This document shows, piece by piece, positions 15,168-23,990 of a stretch of 36,616 bases of DNA (position 1 is the first letter of the stretch; each line of letters opens with the position of its first letter). Origin of the DNA: Candidatus Latescibacterota bacterium (GTDB lineage: Bacteria > Latescibacterota > UBA2968 > UBA8231). The DNA is taken from assembly GCA_020852055.1 (NCBI GenBank), contig JADZBP010000030.1:1-36616 (forward strand), written 5' to 3'. Under the pieces are notes generated by a model. The model was given only the letters and a program-made list of their open reading frames with translations, ran no database searches and was not told the DNA's origin. The translations under genes and the position numbers were made by a program.

Positions 15168-17687
15168 ATGGCACCTCCCGTCCAGCACCCGCTCGTCGCC
15201 ATCGACTGCACCCGCACCTACCCGGCCAACCAGTACTTCGCCTGTGGCGAGACCGAGGTGGTGGCCTCGCCCCTGGGCGCCTACCGCCAGGCCGAGGCCC
15301 GGCCCCTGGCGCGTTTCGGCTATCGCTTCACCCTGCCCCATCCGGGCCGGCCTCATCTGCTGCGGGTGTGGTACCCCGACGACCAGCGGCGCTTCATGCT
15401 GATCATGGACGGCACCGGCTACGACCTGTCCACCGGCATCCTCACCGGCGGGGCGCAACCCCTCAGCGGCCAGTTGCTGGAATCGCGCCAGGTCTTCTGG
15501 CCCCGCTGGCAGGACTGCAGCCTGGTCTTCACCACCTGGTCCACCGGAGAGCCGGCCGCCGTGGCCCGTTTCGAGATCTGCGAACTCGAAGACCTGCCGG
15601 CCCTGGAGATCCCCGGCGACCCGGGCGACCACACCCGCCGCCAGCTGGGCATCCAGTACGAGGACCCCTGCGGCACTGCGGCCAGTGAGGGAGCGCTGAG
15701 CAAGGAGGAGTGGGCCGAGCGGGTAACGGCGTACATGCGCCATTCCGGGCAGCGCCTGCTGGTCTATCCGCTGGTCTGGTACCACGGACCCCAGTACCCC
15801 TCCGAACGCGAACCCGCCGATGCCTTCGACGTGGTGGTGGCCCCCGACCGCCGGCAGTACATCCGCTGGACCACCAAACCTCCCGAGTGGATCACCCCGC
15901 TGCTGCAGCGCTTCGGCGAGCAGGGGCTGCAGTTCCAGGCCAGCCTCACCCTCCTGCGCCTGGGCTCGTTGATGAAGCAGATGAACACCGACCTGCAGGC
16001 CATCGCCGGCGGCGCCCCCACTATCAACAACATGCTGGTGGATAACCAGGTGCAGCGCGGCACCTCCGACTGGACCCCGGTGTACAACGCGCGCAATTAT
16101 GCCCAACTGCTCGAGTACTACGCCGCCGAGAAGGACATGGGGGATTTCCCCTGGGCCTACGGCGAGCAGGGCGGCCAACATCCCGGACCCCTCTTCAACC
16201 CGCTGCACCCGGTGGTGCAGGAGGCGGCCGTGGGATTGGTGGAGGAGATCGCCCGGCGCTACGCCGCGTACCCGGCCTTCACCGGCATCTGCCTCAACTT
16301 CTGGCACGCCACCTTCCTGTGGTTCGGTTCGCTGCGGGCCGGGTACGACGACTACACCTGTACTCTCTTCAGCGCCCAGACCGGCATCGAGATCCCGGTG
16401 GACGCCACCGCCCCGGATCGCTTCGCCCGCCGCAGCGACTATCTCAACCGGGTCTGCCCCCAGGTGTGGATAAACTGGCGCTGCCAGCAACTCCATCAAT
16501 TGGTCTGCCGCCTGCGCGACGCCCTGGTGGCGGCCCGTCCCGACCTGACCCTCACCCTGACCCTGTGGGACGAAACCACCGTGCCCCAGCTCCTGGGCTG
16601 GACCACCCCCGGCCATCAGCTGGGGGCACGGCCCAGCACGGCGCAGCTCTACCGCGAGGGCGGCCTGGACCTGGATCTGTACCGGAACGAGCCAGGCCTG
16701 GCCCTGGACCTGGGCATGGGCAACAGCCGCGACCGGGGCGGCCACCCGCCGGCCTCCACCGACGGGACCGAGGCGCCGCTCTACACCACCGCCATGTACC
16801 GCGACCACGACTTCCTCGACCAGCAGACCCTCGATGCGGTCGCCGCCCAGGCGCAGCCAGGCGCCTTCCTCTTCAACTGCTGGGTCGAAGCCTGGGGTCA
16901 CCACCGCTGGTTCCCCTGCGAGCCGGGTGATACCCAGGCCGCCGGGCTGGCGCAGCTGAGCGGGCAGCCGGCCGAAGGCATCTTCCGCATCAACTCCGAG
17001 TACCCCCCCGACGGCTTCTGGTGGGATTCGCAGCTGCGCATCACCCCCGCCTTTCCGGCCGGGGTCCATTTCATGGAGCCCTATGCCCACGCCCTGGCCG
17101 AGTTGGACGCCTGCCGCCTGACGCGGGGCGGGCTCTTCCTCGACAAGGCCCACACCGAGGAGCTGCAGCGCTTCGCCCGCGCCTTCTGCGCCCTGCCGCG
17201 CCAGAGGTTCCACACCGTGAGCAACCGCACCGACCCGGTGGCCCTGCGCCAGTTACTGCACGAGGGCCGGTACTATTGTTACCTGGTGAACCGCGAGTAC
17301 TACCCGGTGCAGGTGGAGGTCGAGTTCAACCGCCTCGGCGCCGAGGTGTGCGACCTGGCCGAGCATCACACCTTCTCCGCCCCCTGGCGCTGGCAACTGA
17401 CGCTGGGCCCGTACGAATTGCGCGCCTTCACCTTCCCGGCCCACACCTGGGTGCACACCTTCGCCGCCCTGGCGCCGCCCGCCATCATCCAGGCCCTGCA
17501 GGCCGAGGTGCAGCAGGCCCTGGCCGACCTGGAACAGGCCGAGGCCCGGGACCACTTCATCCCCGGCGCCGCCACCCTGCGCCAGGGCATCGAGCGCGCC
17601 CTGAGCGAGGGCCGCCTCGCCTGGCTGCGCCGCGCCCTCTACAGCTACCCCATGCGCCGCTGTCGCCAGTTGCTGGAGGCGAACTAG
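15168..17687 (+). CDS. Large unrecognised protein, glycosidase-like
   Basis: 839 residues from ATG 15168. I prefer this to the in-frame GTG at 15153 because GGAG (15155-15158) then sits at the normal 9-nt distance. Visible parts: a beta-rich N-terminal third (about 1-200), a long alpha/beta middle (about 215-600) with barrel-like strands such as LLVYPLVWYHGP, FTGICLNFWHATF and LTLTLTLWDET, and a beta domain (about 690-760). A helical tail (about 770-839) rich in Glu, Ala and Arg ends the protein. YAAYPAFTGICLNFW resembles the strand region of glycosidase barrels that host catalytic acids. I do not recognise the family. No signal peptide. It is 11 bp before the next URO-D-fold gene and clearly part of the operon; polysaccharide-related hydrolysis is inferred from fold impression and neighbours. 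Confidence 0.55.
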   Translation: MAPPVQHPLVAIDCTRTYPANQYFACGETEVVASPLGAYRQAEARPLARFGYRFTLPHPGRPHLLRVWYPDDQRRFMLIMDGTGYDLSTGILTGGAQPLSGQLLESRQVFWPRWQDCSLVFTTWSTGEPAAVARFEICELEDLPALEIPGDPGDHTRRQLGIQYEDPCGTAASEGALSKEEWAERVTAYMRHSGQRLLVYPLVWYHGPQYPSEREPADAFDVVVAPDRRQYIRWTTKPPEWITPLLQRFGEQGLQFQASLTLLRLGSLMKQMNTDLQAIAGGAPTINNMLVDNQVQRGTSDWTPVYNARNYAQLLEYYAAEKDMGDFPWAYGEQGGQHPGPLFNPLHPVVQEAAVGLVEEIARRYAAYPAFTGICLNFWHATFLWFGSLRAGYDDYTCTLFSAQTGIEIPVDATAPDRFARRSDYLNRVCPQVWINWRCQQLHQLVCRLRDALVAARPDLTLTLTLWDETTVPQLLGWTTPGHQLGARPSTAQLYREGGLDLDLYRNEPGLALDLGMGNSRDRGGHPPASTDGTEAPLYTTAMYRDHDFLDQQTLDAVAAQAQPGAFLFNCWVEAWGHHRWFPCEPGDTQAAGLAQLSGQPAEGIFRINSEYPPDGFWWDSQLRITPAFPAGVHFMEPYAHALAELDACRLTRGGLFLDKAHTEELQRFARAFCALPRQRFHTVSNRTDPVALRQLLHEGRYYCYLVNREYYPVQVEVEFNRLGAEVCDLAEHHTFSAPWRWQLTLGPYELRAFTFPAHTWVHTFAALAPPAIIQALQAEVQQALADLEQAEARDHFIPGAATLRQGIERALSEGRLAWLRRALYSYPMRRCRQLLEAN

Positions 17688-17698
17688 GGAGGTTGCCA

Positions 17699-18775
17699 AT
17701 GAGCGCTTTGCTCTACCGCCCCGACATGGACCAGGTCCGCCAGCGCCTCACCACCTGGTGGCACGGCGGCGAGTTGGGCCGGCCCGCCATGGCCCTCACC
17801 GCGCCCCGCGACACCCCCGCCGAAGCCATCGCGGCCCTGCCCGAACCCCCCGGCTGGGTGACCAATTACTCCACCACCAACTACGCCTACCGCATCAACC
17901 TCTCGGCCCGCGCCTGCATCCACACCCATTACCTGGGCGAGGCCGTGCCGGCGGTGGCCCCCGACCTGGCGCCCAACTGCCTGGCCCTGTACCTGGGCTG
18001 CACCGGGGTGGAGATGCCCGGCACCGTCTGGTGCCGGCCCTGCATCGGGCAACCGGAGCAGGCGCGTTTCACCTTTGACCCCGACAACTTCTACTGGCGT
18101 TTCAGCCTGCGCCTGGGCCAGGAGCAGCGGCGCCTGGGGCAGGGCAAATTCCTGCTGCAGTTCCCCGACCTGATCGAGGGCCTCGACACCCTGGCGGCCC
18201 TGCGCGGCACCGAGGAGTTGCTGGCCGATCTCATCGAGCGCCCCGCCTGGGTGCACAACTGCCTGCGCCAGATCACCGACCGCTACTTCCACTACTACGA
18301 TATCCTCTACGACCTGATGCGCGACGAGGTGGGTGGCTCCATCTTCTGGCTGTGGGCCCCTGGCCGTATGGCCAAGTTCCAGTGCGACTTCTCGGCGATG
18401 ATCTCGCCGGCCATGTTCGCCGAGTTCATGGTGCCGGTGCTCACCGAGATGTGCCAGCGGGTCTCCTACCCCATCTACCACTGGGACGGGCCCGGCGCCA
18501 TCCCCCACCACGACCAGTTGCTGTCCATCCCCGAACTCAGGATGCTGCAGTGGACCCCCGGAGCCGGGATCGAGCAACCCGGCCACCGGCGCTGGTGGCC
18601 CCTGTATCACAAAACCATCGAGGCCGGCAAGAAGGTGTTCATCGCCATCCAGAATCTCGAGGAGTTGCGGCAACTCAAGGCCGAGTTCGGCTACCGCCTG
18701 CAGCAGTTCTACCTGGGCCTGGGTGTCGCTTCCCTGGACCAGGCCCACGAGGCCCTGGACCTGGCCCAGGTCTGA
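17699..18775 (+). CDS. URO-D-fold protein, divergent (TMCP2-like), paralog 6
   Basis: 358 residues from ATG 17699, with GGGAGG upstream. It opens with DQVRQRLTTWWHGGELGRPAM, the pattern of proteins often auto-named trimethylamine corrinoid protein 2; these have the URO-D fold rather than a corrinoid-binding domain, and no DxHxxG cobalamin motif is seen here. The FSAMISPAMF segment aligns with the family's central signature. H261-W-D263-G replaces His-x-Cys at the metal-site position, and there is no distal Cys, as the C-terminus ends soon after LGLGVASLDQA. Soluble. It is the last gene of the run starting at 4530. The most divergent of the six paralogs; its activity may differ from the others. 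Confidence 0.78.
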   Translation: MSALLYRPDMDQVRQRLTTWWHGGELGRPAMALTAPRDTPAEAIAALPEPPGWVTNYSTTNYAYRINLSARACIHTHYLGEAVPAVAPDLAPNCLALYLGCTGVEMPGTVWCRPCIGQPEQARFTFDPDNFYWRFSLRLGQEQRRLGQGKFLLQFPDLIEGLDTLAALRGTEELLADLIERPAWVHNCLRQITDRYFHYYDILYDLMRDEVGGSIFWLWAPGRMAKFQCDFSAMISPAMFAEFMVPVLTEMCQRVSYPIYHWDGPGAIPHHDQLLSIPELRMLQWTPGAGIEQPGHRRWWPLYHKTIEAGKKVFIAIQNLEELRQLKAEFGYRLQQFYLGLGVASLDQAHEALDLAQV

Positions 18776-18790
18776 TCCCGCCCATCGCCT

Positions 18791-18813
18791 GCCGGCCTCA
18801 TAGGGGCCGGTGC
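18791..18813 (+). terminator. GC-rich hairpin after the first operon
   Basis: CCGGCC (18792-18797) pairs with GGCCGG (18805-18810) around a 7-nt loop, 16 bases after the stop at 18775. No uridine tract follows, so it may be a weak or factor-dependent terminator. It separates the operon from the promoter of the signalling pair. Confidence 0.4.
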
Positions 18814-18814
18814 A

Positions 18815-18842
18815 TTGAAATCCGCTCTAATTTCCCTAAATT
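18815..18842 (+). promoter_or_regulatory. Likely sigma-70-type promoter of the REC-HDOD gene
   Basis: TTGAAA (18815-18820), a 16-nt spacer and TAAATT (18837-18842) sit in a locally A/T-rich patch of an otherwise GC-rich region. Predicted transcription would begin near 18849, about 50 nt before ATG 18900. The 5/6 match at -35 and 4/6 at -10 are fair, but the consensus of this phylum is not known to me. Confidence 0.5.
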
Positions 18843-18899
18843 TGGAATTCTCCCCCCCAGACGCGGAATACCCCGGGACGGGACCCACACGAGGAATCG

Positions 18900-20852
18900 A
18901 TGAAAATACTGTTGGCCGACGACGCCCCCGGAATCCGGAGCTTCATCTCCACGGTGCTCCGGCAGATGGGGTACCGCGACGTCGTGGAGGCCGAGGACGG
19001 CGGCCAGGCCTGGGCCACGCTGAACACCACCCGGATCGACCTGCTGCTGACCGACTGGAACATGCCGGTCATGAGCGGCCTGGAGTTGCTCGAAAAGGTG
19101 CGCCGCCAAGCCGGCTACGAAAACCTGCCGGTGCTCATCTTCACCGGACGCAACACCAAGGACGATGTGGTCAACGCCGTGCGCTCGGGCGCCAGCGGCT
19201 ATCTGGTCAAACCCTTCACCGTGCAACAGTTCTCGGCCAAGATCCGCGAGCTCATCAGCAAAGACCTGCGCGGCCAGATCGACCAGTTCCTCAAAAACAG
19301 GGACCCGCTGGCCAGAACCGACGCACACCCGCTGATCCTTTTTGGTGAGGAGACGGCGTCAGCCGAACAGTTGCTTCAACCGGAAAGGGAAACGGCCGCC
19401 CGTTTCCTCACCCATGCGATGGCCAGCTACCACCGGCTGCAGCAGCGCTTCCCGGATTTCAAGGTGGGGTACGGCCTGCTCACCAGCACCGGCGCCATCA
19501 CCAAGCACCTGCGTTTCCTGCAGGCGCGGGTCAAGCTGCTGCTCCTTTCCACCCGCCTGCCCGGAGGCGGGGTCACCCTGGCGCGGCTGGCTTCGATCAA
19601 CAGCCGCACCGCGATACGGATCATGGTGGTCTGCGACGCCCTCAACGAGCTGACCTCCAAGGAACGCAGCGGTCTCGAGCGGCTGGGTATCTTCTTAATC
19701 GAGCGCGAGCGGTTCAAAACCGAGGAACTGGAACAGCTCATCAACGAGTTCGTCTTTGCCAAAAGCATCGACAGCGCCCCCATCGCCAGCCTGCCGCCGC
19801 GCGAGATCCGCAACCGCCTCGAACGCGACATCCAGCACATGGTCGATCTGCCGGTTCTGCCCCAGGTCTACAACCGCATCGTCGAGTTGGACCGCGACCG
19901 CGACAGCGAGATCAACAAGTGGATTCAGGCCATCGAGACCGACCCCCTCTGCCAGGCCCAGGTCATCCGGCGGGCCAGCTCACCGGTGTACGGCTTCAGG
20001 GGCAAGATCAGCGAGGTGAACAAGGCGGTGCTGCTCCTGGGCAAGGTGGCGATCAAGGAGCTGGTCGTCTCCGGGGTGGTGAGGCGGGTGTTCAGCGGTG
20101 ACAAGGAGAACAAATTCTTACTTGAGGCCTTCTGGGTCCACAGCGTCGCCGTGGCGGTCACTGCCCGGCTGCTGGCCCTGCCCCTCGACCCGGCCCAGCA
20201 GACCCCGGCCCAACAGCGCGAACTCGAGGAGTTGGCCCTCTCGCCAGAGAATATCGCGGCCCTCAAGGGTTTTGCCTGCTGGCAGCGCCTGCCCCTGACC
20301 TCCGCGCAGGACCCTTATCTGGGGGGCATGATGCACGATATCGGCAAAGCCGCCCTGGTCCAGGCCTTTCCCGGCCTCTTCCCCACCATCGTCGAACACC
20401 TGAGCGCCCGGCAGTGGCAGGTGCCGATGCTGGCGGCCGAGGAAGAGGTGGCTGGCGGCGCCGACCACGCCTCGCTGGGCGCCATTCTGGCGGCCAACTG
20501 GCACCTAGGTCCCGAGGTGGAGCGGGTGGTCGAAAACCACCACCGGGCCACCACCGCCGATCCCTTTAGCGCGCTGATCGGGCTGGCCGACTTCATCGCC
20601 GGCGGGCTCTACCCCTATCCGCGCCAAGCCGCCTTCCCCGCCATCGCGCTGATCGGCGGGGCCCGGAGCCCGCTGCTGGACGAGACCGCCGCCCAGACCC
20701 CGGCCCCGCCATCCCTGGAGGCAGCCCAACACTTCCTGCCCCCCGGATTGCTGGCCGAGCTGTCGCTGCCCCTCGAAGACCTGGTCGCTCTGGGGCTGAG
20801 CCTGGCGCCCATCATCCGCCGCTTCACTGAAAACATGCGCCGCAGCATCTGA
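18900..20852 (+). CDS. Response regulator with REC and HDOD domains
   Basis: 650 residues from ATG 18900, with GAGGA upstream. Residues 1-120 form a receiver domain with the acidic pair D7/D8, phospho-acceptor D52 (LTDWNMP), T82 and K104 (LVKPF). A helical linker follows (about 125-310). An HDOD domain spans about 315-560: it starts LPVLPQVYNRIVELDRD, contains WVHSVAVAV and GGMMHDIGK, and is followed by ENHHRAT. HDOD proteins are HD-fold regulators that usually lack phosphohydrolase activity and are often found with two-component systems. There is no DNA-binding domain, so output is probably through protein interaction. It lies 16 bp before the hybrid kinase gene, its likely phosphodonor. It is placed between two metabolic operons and may link them to signals. 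Confidence 0.9.
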   Translation: MKILLADDAPGIRSFISTVLRQMGYRDVVEAEDGGQAWATLNTTRIDLLLTDWNMPVMSGLELLEKVRRQAGYENLPVLIFTGRNTKDDVVNAVRSGASGYLVKPFTVQQFSAKIRELISKDLRGQIDQFLKNRDPLARTDAHPLILFGEETASAEQLLQPERETAARFLTHAMASYHRLQQRFPDFKVGYGLLTSTGAITKHLRFLQARVKLLLLSTRLPGGGVTLARLASINSRTAIRIMVVCDALNELTSKERSGLERLGIFLIERERFKTEELEQLINEFVFAKSIDSAPIASLPPREIRNRLERDIQHMVDLPVLPQVYNRIVELDRDRDSEINKWIQAIETDPLCQAQVIRRASSPVYGFRGKISEVNKAVLLLGKVAIKELVVSGVVRRVFSGDKENKFLLEAFWVHSVAVAVTARLLALPLDPAQQTPAQQRELEELALSPENIAALKGFACWQRLPLTSAQDPYLGGMMHDIGKAALVQAFPGLFPTIVEHLSARQWQVPMLAAEEEVAGGADHASLGAILAANWHLGPEVERVVENHHRATTADPFSALIGLADFIAGGLYPYPRQAAFPAIALIGGARSPLLDETAAQTPAPPSLEAAQHFLPPGLLAELSLPLEDLVALGLSLAPIIRRFTENMRRSI

Positions 20853-20868
20853 AAGGAACAGAGGTCCC

Positions 20869-23800
20869 ATGGACTACCAGCAACTGCTCAGGGCCCTGCA
20901 CCAGGTACGTGCCGCCGTGTGGCAGATGAGCCGGGAAGAGGACATCCATCAGGTGCTGGAATCGATGAGCGCCGCGCTGCAGGACCTGGGCCTCGCCTTC
21001 GACAACCTGGGCGTCAATATCATCGACACGGCCGGCGAGGCGCCGGAGGTGCGGTTCTTCATCTACAAACCCAGTGCCGCGGGTGGTTGGTGGGAGCGCG
21101 ATTCACGCACCCAGCCCGACAACGCCGCCATGCGGTGCAGCATCGGGCGGCTGGTGCAGTTCTGGCAGGCCGGCGAAACCGTCTACCGCCCCGATCTCCA
21201 GCGGGATGATCCCTACGGCGAGTACGCCCAACTCTCCAGCGGCAACCCCGGCATCCGGTCCCTCATCGATCTGCCCTTCACCCACGGCACCCTGGCCCTC
21301 AACAGCCGCCAGCCCCACGCCTTCTCCGGCCATCTCGAGATCCTCGAAGCCGTAGCCCAGGTGCTTTCGGAGGGGTTCTCGCGGGTGAACGACCTACGCG
21401 CCCTGGAGCGCCAGGTACGGGCCCGCGAGGCGCTCAACCGGGCGGTAGGCGCGGTGGTCAATTCCAAAACCCTCGACGAGATCTTTCACGAGGTGGTCAC
21501 CGGCGCCGCCGAACTGGCCTTCGGCGGCCAGGCCATGCTCTTCCTGTGCGATCCCGGGGAACAGTTGCTGGTGCCGCGCGCCGCCGTCGGTCTGCGCTGG
21601 GAGATCTGCCGGGATCTCCGCCTGCAGCCGGGAGAAGGCCTCTCCGGTCAGGTCCTGGCCACCGGTGAACCGGTCGCCGGCCCCTACCTTGCCGAGCCCT
21701 CCTCCTGGCGGGCCCCCCCGGCCGTCCGCGAACTCTTCCTGCGCGCCATGCCCGAGCCCGCCGCTGCCGTGGGTTGGGCCGGGGCCGTACCCCTGCGCCA
21801 TCCCACCGGCAAGATCATCGGCACCCTGGCGGTGGGCGGATGCCTCTACCCGCTGGGCTCCGAGGATCTGGCACAACTGGCCAACCTCGCCCAGCAGGCG
21901 GCGCTGGCCATCGAACGCCAGCAGGCCACCCTGGCGCTGCGCGAAAGCGAACTGCGCTACCGCGGCCTGGTCGAAAACCTGCACGCCATCATCCGGGAAG
22001 CCGACGCCCTCACCCTGGCCACCACCTTTGTCAGCCCCCGGGCCGAGTCCCTGCTGGGTTATCCGGCTGGCCAGTGGCTGGCCGAACCGGACTTCTGGGC
22101 CCGGCATATCCACCCCGAGGACCGCGACCAGACCCTGGCCACCTGCCGGGCCTTTGCCGCCAGGGCCCTGGACCACACCCTGCAGTATCGTTTCCTGGCC
22201 CACGACGGCCAGGTCCGGTGGTTCGAGGAAGTCCTCCACGTCATCCCCGCCAGCCCCACCCTGCCGGCCCGCCTGCGCGGGGTGATGATCGATATCAGCT
22301 ACCGCCGCCAGGCCAAGGCGCGCGAGCAGCTGGATCTGGCCCTGCAACGGCTGCGCGCCGTGGTGCTGAAGATGAGCGGCCAGGAAGACTGGGCCTCGCT
22401 GATCACCGCCCTGGACCAGGAACTCCGCCGCCTGGTGCCCTGCACCCAGAGCAGCATCCAATTCGTCGATGCCCGGGCCGATACCTTCACCGGGCACTTC
22501 ATCGGCATCCCGCCCCTGCCCCCCATCCCAGCCCAGCCCTTGCCGGCCAGCCTCAGGGAAGTCGTGACCACCGGCAAGCCGCTCCACCGCCGCTCCCGCG
22601 AGGAGATCCGCCAGTGCGGCGACCTGCTCCCCCCCGAGGTCGGCAGCGTCGTCGATGTGCCCTTCCTGGGGGGTACCCTGGCGATGAACAGCCTGGCCGA
22701 ACACACCTTCACCGCCGGCGACCTCCAGATCCTCGAGTCCTTTGCCGAGGTCCTCTCCGAGGCCTATCTGCGCCTGGAGGATCTCAACCGGCTCCAGGCC
22801 AAGGAGGAGGAACTGCGGCAATCGCAGAAGATGGAGGCCGTGGGCCAGCTGGCCGCCGGCATCGCCCACAACTTCAACAACCTGCTCCAGGGGGTCCTGC
22901 TCAACGCCGAGTTGTGCCAATCCCAGCACCCGCCCGCCCAACTGGCCGAGTACCTGCAGGAGGTCCTCGACTGCGCCACCCGCGCCGCCGAGATGGTCGG
23001 ACAACTGATGGTGATCGGCCGCCACTGGAAAGCGCCCGAGCACCGGGCTCTCGACCTGGGTCAGGTGGTTGGCGACATGGTCAGCATCTGCAGGAAAACC
23101 TTCGACCGCAGGATCGACCTGCGCCTCCACCTGCCCGCCCAACTGCTCCCGGTGATGGGCAATGCCAACCAGCTCGGCCAGGTCCTGCTCAATCTGCTGG
23201 TCAATGCCCGCGACGCCCTCGAAGCCGGGGAGGGCCGTGCCCCGCTCATCCAGGTGCGGCTGCACCCCGCCGCCCGCCGCGACCCCCAGGGGAGGGCCGG
23301 CAGTTTTGTTTGCCTCCAGGTAGAGGACAATGGCGTGGGCATGACCCCGGAGGTCCGGGCGCAGATCTTTGATCCCTTCTTCACCACCAAGGAGGTGGGC
23401 AAGGGCACCGGCCTGGGCCTGTCCACCGCCTACAGCATCCTGCGCGACCACAGCGGCTGGATCGAATGTGAGAGCGCGCCGGGGAAAGGAACCCGTCTGT
23501 CCTGCTTCATCCCGGCCGCCGAATCCCACCCCGACGAGGAACCGGGCGAAGTCGCCGCGATGGCCAGCGGCAGCGGCACCCTCCTGGTCATCGACGACGA
23601 GTCCTTTATCCGCAAAGCCCTGGCCTCGACCCTGGGCAAGGCCGGCTACACCGTTCTCGAAGCGAGGGACGGGACCGAGGGCCTGGCGCTCTTCGAGCAG
23701 CACCACGGCCACCTCGACCTGGTGTTGCTCGACCTGTCCATGCCTGGGCTTTCCGGCAGAGAGGTGCTGCGCCGCCTCAAAGAGCAGGACCCGCGAGTGC

Positions 23801-23922
23801 CGGTGGTCATCTGCAGCGGCTACGGCATCGATCCGCCGCCCGCCGAGTGTGCGGCCCTCATCCACAAACCCGTCAGGGCGCGCGAGCTCTGCGCCGTGGT
23901 GCAGCAGTTGCTGGCCGACTGA
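20869..23922 (+). CDS. Soluble hybrid histidine kinase, sensor modules A-B-PAS-C
   Basis: 1017 residues from ATG 20869, with AGAGG upstream. The sensor half has a GAF-like module A (about 11-176; YRPDL..DDPY, then [12 protein letters not shown]), a canonical GAF B (about 177-345; [17 protein letters not shown]) and a PAS domain (about 350-475; [16 protein letters not shown], then GVMIDIS). A GAF-like module C follows (about 478-632; [20 protein letters not shown]). The transmitter has phospho-acceptor H667 in [13 protein letters not shown] box [11 protein letters not shown]1 DNGVGM and the [14 protein letters not shown] lid. A C-terminal receiver carries D955 (LLDLSMPG). No membrane segments, so it senses cytoplasmic signals. 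A and C share a signature also found six times in the minus-strand kinase. Followed by a strong terminator; forms an operon with the REC-HDOD gene. Confidence 0.92.
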   Translation: MDYQQLLRALHQVRAAVWQMSREEDIHQVLESMSAALQDLGLAFDNLGVNIIDTAGEAPEVRFFIYKPSAAGGWWERDSRTQPDNAAMRCSIGRLVQFWQAGETVYRPDLQRDDPYGEYAQLSSGNPGIRSLIDLPFTHGTLALNSRQPHAFSGHLEILEAVAQVLSEGFSRVNDLRALERQVRAREALNRAVGAVVNSKTLDEIFHEVVTGAAELAFGGQAMLFLCDPGEQLLVPRAAVGLRWEICRDLRLQPGEGLSGQVLATGEPVAGPYLAEPSSWRAPPAVRELFLRAMPEPAAAVGWAGAVPLRHPTGKIIGTLAVGGCLYPLGSEDLAQLANLAQQAALAIERQQATLALRESELRYRGLVENLHAIIREADALTLATTFVSPRAESLLGYPAGQWLAEPDFWARHIHPEDRDQTLATCRAFAARALDHTLQYRFLAHDGQVRWFEEVLHVIPASPTLPARLRGVMIDISYRRQAKAREQLDLALQRLRAVVLKMSGQEDWASLITALDQELRRLVPCTQSSIQFVDARADTFTGHFIGIPPLPPIPAQPLPASLREVVTTGKPLHRRSREEIRQCGDLLPPEVGSVVDVPFLGGTLAMNSLAEHTFTAGDLQILESFAEVLSEAYLRLEDLNRLQAKEEELRQSQKMEAVGQLAAGIAHNFNNLLQGVLLNAELCQSQHPPAQLAEYLQEVLDCATRAAEMVGQLMVIGRHWKAPEHRALDLGQVVGDMVSICRKTFDRRIDLRLHLPAQLLPVMGNANQLGQVLLNLLVNARDALEAGEGRAPLIQVRLHPAARRDPQGRAGSFVCLQVEDNGVGMTPEVRAQIFDPFFTTKEVGKGTGLGLSTAYSILRDHSGWIECESAPGKGTRLSCFIPAAESHPDEEPGEVAAMASGSGTLLVIDDESFIRKALASTLGKAGYTVLEARDGTEGLALFEQHHGHLDLVLLDLSMPGLSGREVLRRLKEQDPRVPVVICSGYGIDPPPAECAALIHKPVRARELCAVVQQLLAD

Positions 23923-23924
23923 GG

Positions 23925-23964
23925 CCCCGGCCCGGCTGGCCGGCAAGGGCCGAGGTTGTTTTTT
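23925..23964 (+). terminator. Intrinsic terminator after the hybrid kinase
   Basis: CCCCGGCCC (23925-23933) pairs with GGGCCGAGG (23947-23955), a 9-bp stem with one mismatch and a 13-nt loop. TTGTTTTTT (23956-23964) follows. It starts three bases after the kinase stop codon and closes the signalling operon. Confidence 0.78.
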
Positions 23965-23985
23965 GCCGCGATTTTCCGATACATT
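23956..23985 (+). promoter_or_regulatory. Possible promoter giving a leaderless transcript
   Basis: TACATT (23980-23985) resembles a -10 element in an A/T-rich patch; TTGTTT (23956-23961), overlapping the terminator tract, is a weak -35 at 18 nt. Transcription would start at or next to ATG 23991. There is no ribosome-binding site before that ATG, and an in-frame TAA at 23985-23987 excludes a longer protein. Confidence 0.4.
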
Positions 23986-23990
23986 AACAA

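Noticed and set aside
14451..17213. Very long minus-strand open frame (920 codons) opposite the glycosidase-like genes
   Set aside because: Its translation is low-complexity (Gly, Val, Ala, Gln, Arg rich), has no domain signature, and mirrors the codon bias of the + strand genes, which have proper ribosome-binding sites and tight operon spacing.
1576..18775. Annotation of the URO-D-fold proteins as HemE (uroporphyrinogen decarboxylase)
   Set aside because: The N-terminal RQAGR-type propionate-binding motif is missing in all six, no heme gene is nearby, and six diverged copies in one locus do not fit a housekeeping heme enzyme.
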